In this document: in pieces, positions 45,021-48,825 of the stretch | Numbering within the stretch: the stretch's first letter is position 1 | How the letters are laid out: every line of letters starts with the position of its first letter | Assembly (NCBI GenBank): GCA_030539115.1 | Contig: JAUNSR010000010.1 | Span: 62,540 to 111,364, forward strand | Direction of reading: 5' to 3' | Length of the DNA: 48,825 bases | Source of the DNA: Bacteroidales bacterium | Lineage (GTDB): Bacteria; Bacteroidota; Bacteroidia; Bacteroidales; JAUNSR01 | Made by a program: the position numbers and the translations under genes | The notes under the pieces: model-generated | What the model saw: the letters and a program-made list of their open reading frames with translations, nothing else | Told to the model about the DNA's origin: nothing | The model's database searches: none

Positions 45021-46160
45021 TTAAGCCATTCTGTTTTTGTAATCTTCGTATCCGAAGCTTCGTAGAAGAATAAACTTATCATCCATGCTCCACATTGCAA
45101 GAGATGGATGAGAGATGCCATTAAACATATTTGTTTTAACGGTAGTGTAATGGATCATATCTTCAAAAATGATTTTGTCGCCGATTTTTAATTCTCTATT
45201 AAAATACCAGTCTCCAATATAATCACCGCTCAGACAGCTGTTACCACCCATTCTATAACAAAATTCTGTTTTTTTATCCTCAACAGCACCCCTGATAACC
45301 GGTTTATAGGGCATTTCAAGACAATCCGGCATGTGACATGCAAATGAAACATCAAGAATTGCAGTTTTTATCCCATGATTTTCAACAATGTCGACTATTG
45401 TAGAAACAAGCTCGCCTGTCTGCCATGTAAAAGCACTGCCCGGTTCAAGAATAAGTTTAAGATTTGGATATTTATTGTTGAACTCTTTCAAAAGTTTGAT
45501 TAGATGTTCGGTGTCATAATCCTTTCTTGTCATCAGATGACCGCCACCCATATTAAGCCACTTTAGTTTAGGGAGATATTTACCGAACTTCTCATCGACA
45601 TGTTTAAGAGTCTTCTCCAGATCATAGGAACTGGACTCACAAAGAGTATGGAAATGAAAACCTTCAATACCATCAGGCAAAGACTCAGGAAGCTGACTTG
45701 AAAGCACACCAAAGCGGGTGCCGGGAGCACAAGGATTATACAATTCTGTTTCAACTTCAGAATATTCAGGATTAACCCTTATGCCGCAGGAAATTTTTTC
45801 ATTTTTCTGCAATGTCTTTGGGTAAAAATGATTAAACTGGGAAAGTGAATTAAAGGTGATATGAGAACTGTATTTCATGAAAGCCTCGAAATTCTCATCA
45901 GTGTACGCCGGTGAAAAGGTATGAGCCTTGCTTTTCATCTCTTCAAAAGCCAATTGTGCTTCATTTACAGAGCTTGCAGTGGAGAATGGAATATATTCTC
46001 TAATAATTGGGAATGCCTTCCACATTGCAAAAGCCTTGAACGCCATTATAATATCTATTCCTGCTCTTTCCTTAACAGATTTAATAAGAGCAAGATTTTT
46101 TCTCAGCTTACATTCTTCCAAGACATAGCATGGAGATGGGATTTGATTGAAGTCAATCAT
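45021..46160 (-). CDS. nspC: Carboxynorspermidine decarboxylase
   Basis: A 379-residue fold-type III PLP decarboxylase that makes norspermidine or spermidine from the carboxylated intermediate, the standard polyamine route in Bacteroidota. PLP-lysine K42 lies in IIMAFKAFAMW; GGGHLMTRKDYD and EPGSAF are the family phosphate and PLP loops, and CLSGDYIGDW carries the catalytic cysteine region. Full length. The partner carboxynorspermidine dehydrogenase is not in the window. It is transcribed toward the terminator at 44952-44987. Confidence 0.95.
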   Translation of the reverse strand: MIDFNQIPSPCYVLEECKLRKNLALIKSVKERAGIDIIMAFKAFAMWKAFPIIREYIPFSTASSVNEAQLAFEEMKSKAHTFSPAYTDENFEAFMKYSSHITFNSLSQFNHFYPKTLQKNEKISCGIRVNPEYSEVETELYNPCAPGTRFGVLSSQLPESLPDGIEGFHFHTLCESSSYDLEKTLKHVDEKFGKYLPKLKWLNMGGGHLMTRKDYDTEHLIKLLKEFNNKYPNLKLILEPGSAFTWQTGELVSTIVDIVENHGIKTAILDVSFACHMPDCLEMPYKPVIRGAVEDKKTEFCYRMGGNSCLSGDYIGDWYFNRELKIGDKIIFEDMIHYTTVKTNMFNGISHPSLAMWSMDDKFILLRSFGYEDYKNRMA

Positions 46161-46313
46161 TTATTGATTAATTATTATATGTTATACAAATACATTAAGT
46201 AAAATATTATTGCCGTATATTCTCCAAAATAATAAAGCAGAGTCTATCAGGATATCCTTTTTTATAAACAACACTATTAAAGGATAATTTTTTCAATGGA
46301 AGAGCAGATCGCT

Positions 46314-48701
46314 TTATCCAATTAATTGGAATTTTGCAAATTTAAGCAGAAGCTGCTTTCTTCCAACATTTTCAAAATCGACAGTTGCCTTGGCATTATC
46401 GCCAACACCCTCTATAGACACAACAACTCCTTTGCCAAATCTCTCATGCTTAATAATGGAATTCTCTTTTAAATCGCCAAAACATACACCTTTAGAGACA
46501 GACGATGATGACTGATTCTGCAATGTATGCAGTTGAGATTGATTGGAAGACGGTATTCTGCTAAGACGCTTTTTTGTGAATGAAGGTGTATCGGTTTTCT
46601 CTCTCTCCTCTCTGAACTTTCTTGCCATATCATTTCTGTCAGGCATAGTTTCCTCCTTTTTAAAATTTGAGAATCCTGATGACTGAGAACGAAACTGACG
46701 GGCCCTTTCAGAAACGCTGTCATTAATGGATAAATCTGACGGCATATTTAGGAAAACCGGATCTATATCCTTCAAAAAACGGCTTGGAGAAGACGATTGT
46801 GTCTGGCCATTCCTATACCTGCTTGAAGCATAAGAGAGAACACAATTGATTTCTGCTCTGGTTATGGCAACATAAAACAGTCTTCTTTCCTCTTCCAATC
46901 CGCCGGGAGAATCTTTGGACATAGAAGATGGGAATAAATCCTCCTCCATTCCAACAATAAACACATTTGGAAATTCAAGTCCTTTGGAGGCATGCACAGT
47001 CATCATTGTTACTTTATCGGAATTCGCATCCTTGTCATTATCCTGATCTGTTGCCAAGGATATCTCGGCAAGAAAATCCGACAAAAGAAGGTTTTCACTG
47101 CCCTCCTCCTCACGAAGAGAAACAAATTCTCTGATACCATTTATCAACTCCTGAATATTATCAAGTCTGGAAAGTCCCTCTACAGATTTGTCGGCATACA
47201 AATCAGCCATTATACCCGACTGACGCACAACAAGCTCAGCAAACTCAAATACATTCTTTTTTTGCGCCTGATCAATAAAGCTGTCTATAAGCTCCTTAAA
47301 ATTTTGAATCTTTGATGCCGTTCCTGCATTTATCTTAACTCCAAAAGATATAGGGTTCTCAATTATTTCAAAATAGCTTTTGGAATTCTCAGTTGCAGCT
47401 GCTCCAATTTTCTTAATTGTAGTATCGCCGATACCCCTTGCAGGATAATTAATAATGCGCTTTAGAGCCTCTTCATCATTGGGGTTAATGGCAAGCCGCA
47501 TATATGAGATGACATCCTTAATCTCTTTTCTTTGATAGAAAGAGAGACCGCCATAGATTCTATAAGGTATTGAACGTTTTCTAAAGGCTTCCTCCAAAAT
47601 ACGGGATTGAGCATTTGTTCTGTAAAGGACAGCAAAATCAGAGTAGTTGAAACCACCTTTGCTCTTCATTTCAGAGAGCTTGTTGGCTACAAGATATGCC
47701 TCCTCAAAATCTGAATATGATTTATACAGTGAAATCTTCTCTCCCACACTGTTCTCTGAAAAGATATTCTTTCTTATCTGTTCGGTATTCTTCTTTATAA
47801 GACTGTTTGCTGCATTAACAATATTCTGAGTAGAACGGTAATTCTGCTCAAGCTTAAAAGTCTTTGTACCGGGAAGATTTGATGTAAAATTTAAAATATT
47901 GGAAATATTAGCGCCCCTGAAGGAATAAATACTCTGGGCGTCATCTCCTACAACACATACCATCCTATGCTTTTTTGAAAGCATCTCAACGATTTTATGT
48001 TGGGCAATATTTGTATCCTGATACTCATCCACGAGAATGAAGCGGAACAGATCCTGATATTTTGAAAGCACCTCCGGGAAATCCCTGAAGAGAATGTTGG
48101 TATTCAAAAGCAGGTCATCAAAATCCATTGCCCCTGACTGAAAGCACCTCTGCTTGTAACGTTTGTATATTTCATAAATTAAGGGACGCTTACACTGCTT
48201 GTCATACTCCATAATCTCTGCATTGGAAGAATACATTGAAGCAGTGATAAGATGGTTTTTTGCATTCGAGATCTGAGACTGAATGGCAGAGGGTTTATAA
48301 ACCTTATCATCCAAATTCATCTCTTTAATGATAGTCTTTATAAGATTCTTTGAATCTGAACTGTCATAAATGGTATAGTCTTTTTTATATCCCAAAAACT
48401 CAGCATTTTCCCTTAATATCCTTGAGAATATTGAATGGAAAGTTCCCATCCATAAACGGCGTGCCTGATGAATGCCTACTACCCTTGAGATTCTTTCCTT
48501 CATCTCCTTGGCGGCCTTGTTTGTGAATGTCAAAGCAAGAATAGAAGCCGGAGACATTCCATTCTCAAGTAAATATGCTATTTTATATGTTAACACTCTT
48601 GTCTTTCCCGAACCGGCCCCTGCTATTATCAAGGAGGGTCCGTCATTATATAATACAGCTTTTCGCTGACTCTCATTCAATTCATCCAAAAACTTTTTCA
48701 C
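46314..48701 (-). CDS. pcrA: UvrD/PcrA-type superfamily 1 DNA helicase
   Basis: A complete 795-residue helicase. N-terminal Q-motif (LNESQRKAV), Walker A AGAGSGKT (27-34), motif II DEYQDTN, motif III GDDAQSIYSFRGA, motif IV region FKLEQNYRST, motif V MTVHASKGLEFPNVF and motif VI RRLFYVAITRA are all visible. A linker rich in S/R/K follows and a Tudor-like C-terminal domain (about 735-795, HERFGKGVVVSIEG). It unwinds DNA 3' to 5' in repair and removes RecA or stalled complexes. The start at 48701 gives the normal N-terminus. 124 bases of upstream sequence in the window show no clear promoter. Confidence 0.95.
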   Translation of the reverse strand: MKKFLDELNESQRKAVLYNDGPSLIIAGAGSGKTRVLTYKIAYLLENGMSPASILALTFTNKAAKEMKERISRVVGIHQARRLWMGTFHSIFSRILRENAEFLGYKKDYTIYDSSDSKNLIKTIIKEMNLDDKVYKPSAIQSQISNAKNHLITASMYSSNAEIMEYDKQCKRPLIYEIYKRYKQRCFQSGAMDFDDLLLNTNILFRDFPEVLSKYQDLFRFILVDEYQDTNIAQHKIVEMLSKKHRMVCVVGDDAQSIYSFRGANISNILNFTSNLPGTKTFKLEQNYRSTQNIVNAANSLIKKNTEQIRKNIFSENSVGEKISLYKSYSDFEEAYLVANKLSEMKSKGGFNYSDFAVLYRTNAQSRILEEAFRKRSIPYRIYGGLSFYQRKEIKDVISYMRLAINPNDEEALKRIINYPARGIGDTTIKKIGAAATENSKSYFEIIENPISFGVKINAGTASKIQNFKELIDSFIDQAQKKNVFEFAELVVRQSGIMADLYADKSVEGLSRLDNIQELINGIREFVSLREEEGSENLLLSDFLAEISLATDQDNDKDANSDKVTMMTVHASKGLEFPNVFIVGMEEDLFPSSMSKDSPGGLEEERRLFYVAITRAEINCVLSYASSRYRNGQTQSSSPSRFLKDIDPVFLNMPSDLSINDSVSERARQFRSQSSGFSNFKKEETMPDRNDMARKFREEREKTDTPSFTKKRLSRIPSSNQSQLHTLQNQSSSSVSKGVCFGDLKENSIIKHERFGKGVVVSIEGVGDNAKATVDFENVGRKQLLLKFAKFQLIG

Positions 48702-48825
48702 CTGCAGATTATTTATAGGGTAAATCGTTTAATAATTAAGTGATTATATTTAAATAGATACATTTTCTCAATCAATACTTCGGTAAAAAAAGTAATAAAA
48801 ACTTGATAAACAATGAAATAGATTG

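Noticed and set aside
46253..46286. Hairpin TATCCTTT/AAAGGATA as the terminator of the helicase gene
   Set aside because: The T run lies on the plus-strand side, the wrong direction for the minus-strand gene.

Overview
The window looks like chromosomal DNA from an anaerobic Bacteroidota, most likely a gut-type member of the Bacteroidales. It is AT-rich. Promoters fit the Bacteroidota TTTG-N19-TAnnTTTG pattern, start codons lack Shine-Dalgarno sequences, and there is a SusC/SusD pair with lipoprotein partners. The housekeeping genes also fit: GT3-type glycogen synthase, PPi-dependent phosphofructokinase, NspC and an HU-related protein. I cannot name a genus.

Layout: 1-430 holds the possible tail of an unknown gene, then tRNA-Lys(CUU) with a consensus promoter and terminator. 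1.6-8.5 kb is a plus-strand sugar operon: class II aldolase, PfkB kinase, D-lyxose/D-mannose-type isomerase, GH92 alpha-mannosidase-like lipoprotein, and a secreted metallophosphoesterase/PQQ-propeller protein. A small beta-barrel protein follows at 8.7 kb. On the minus strand, 19.2-9.8 kb encodes a DUF6528-like beta-propeller protein, SusC, SusD and two glycan-binding lipoproteins. The two blocks converge and form one polysaccharide utilization locus, with no local regulator. The plausible logic is capture of a mannose-containing glycan by SusC/D, release of mannose by GH92, isomerisation to fructose, phosphorylation and aldol cleavage. About 500-600 bp upstream of the first gene of each block lies the same bipartite inverted repeat (AATCAGTC/GACTGATT) followed by ATTGCCAA and ATCGAT, in the same orientation relative to the gene, which suggests a shared control region.

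20.2-22.2 kb (minus) is a compact operon of unknown biochemical role: a NifU/IscU-like scaffold, an overlapping 63-residue membrane protein and a GGGtGRT-family protein. It is divergent from pfp, and each side has its own good promoter. 24.3-32.7 kb (plus) carries a lipoprotein peptidyl-prolyl isomerase, an M16 peptidase, a DUF4251 lipoprotein, a DUF3298/RsiV-like lipoprotein, rsmG, a glyoxalase-II-like metallohydrolase and full-length gcvP. 32.8-35.4 kb holds a cation/proton antiporter, a YigZ/IMPACT protein and a C_GCAxxG_C_C protein. 35.7-40.0 kb (minus) is the glycogen pair, synthase then phosphorylase. 40.6-44.9 kb holds a SHOCT protein, a small conserved-looking protein, an acyltransferase, an omega-amidase-type nitrilase, a META lipoprotein, an HU-related protein, and the decayed remains of an NPCBM-domain glycosidase-like gene. 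nspC and a UvrD/PcrA helicase (minus) close the window.

The most unusual signal is a 112-bp element present twice (24301-24412 and 35427-35538), with four differences over 11 kb. It folds into a compact multi-helix RNA with a possible loop-loop contact, and the one difference inside the fold keeps its pairing as a G-U wobble. Copy 1 ends in the start codon of the isomerase gene; copy 2 ends in ATG-AAA-TAG with no gene. It resembles a structured leader or small mobile RNA element that I cannot match to a known class.
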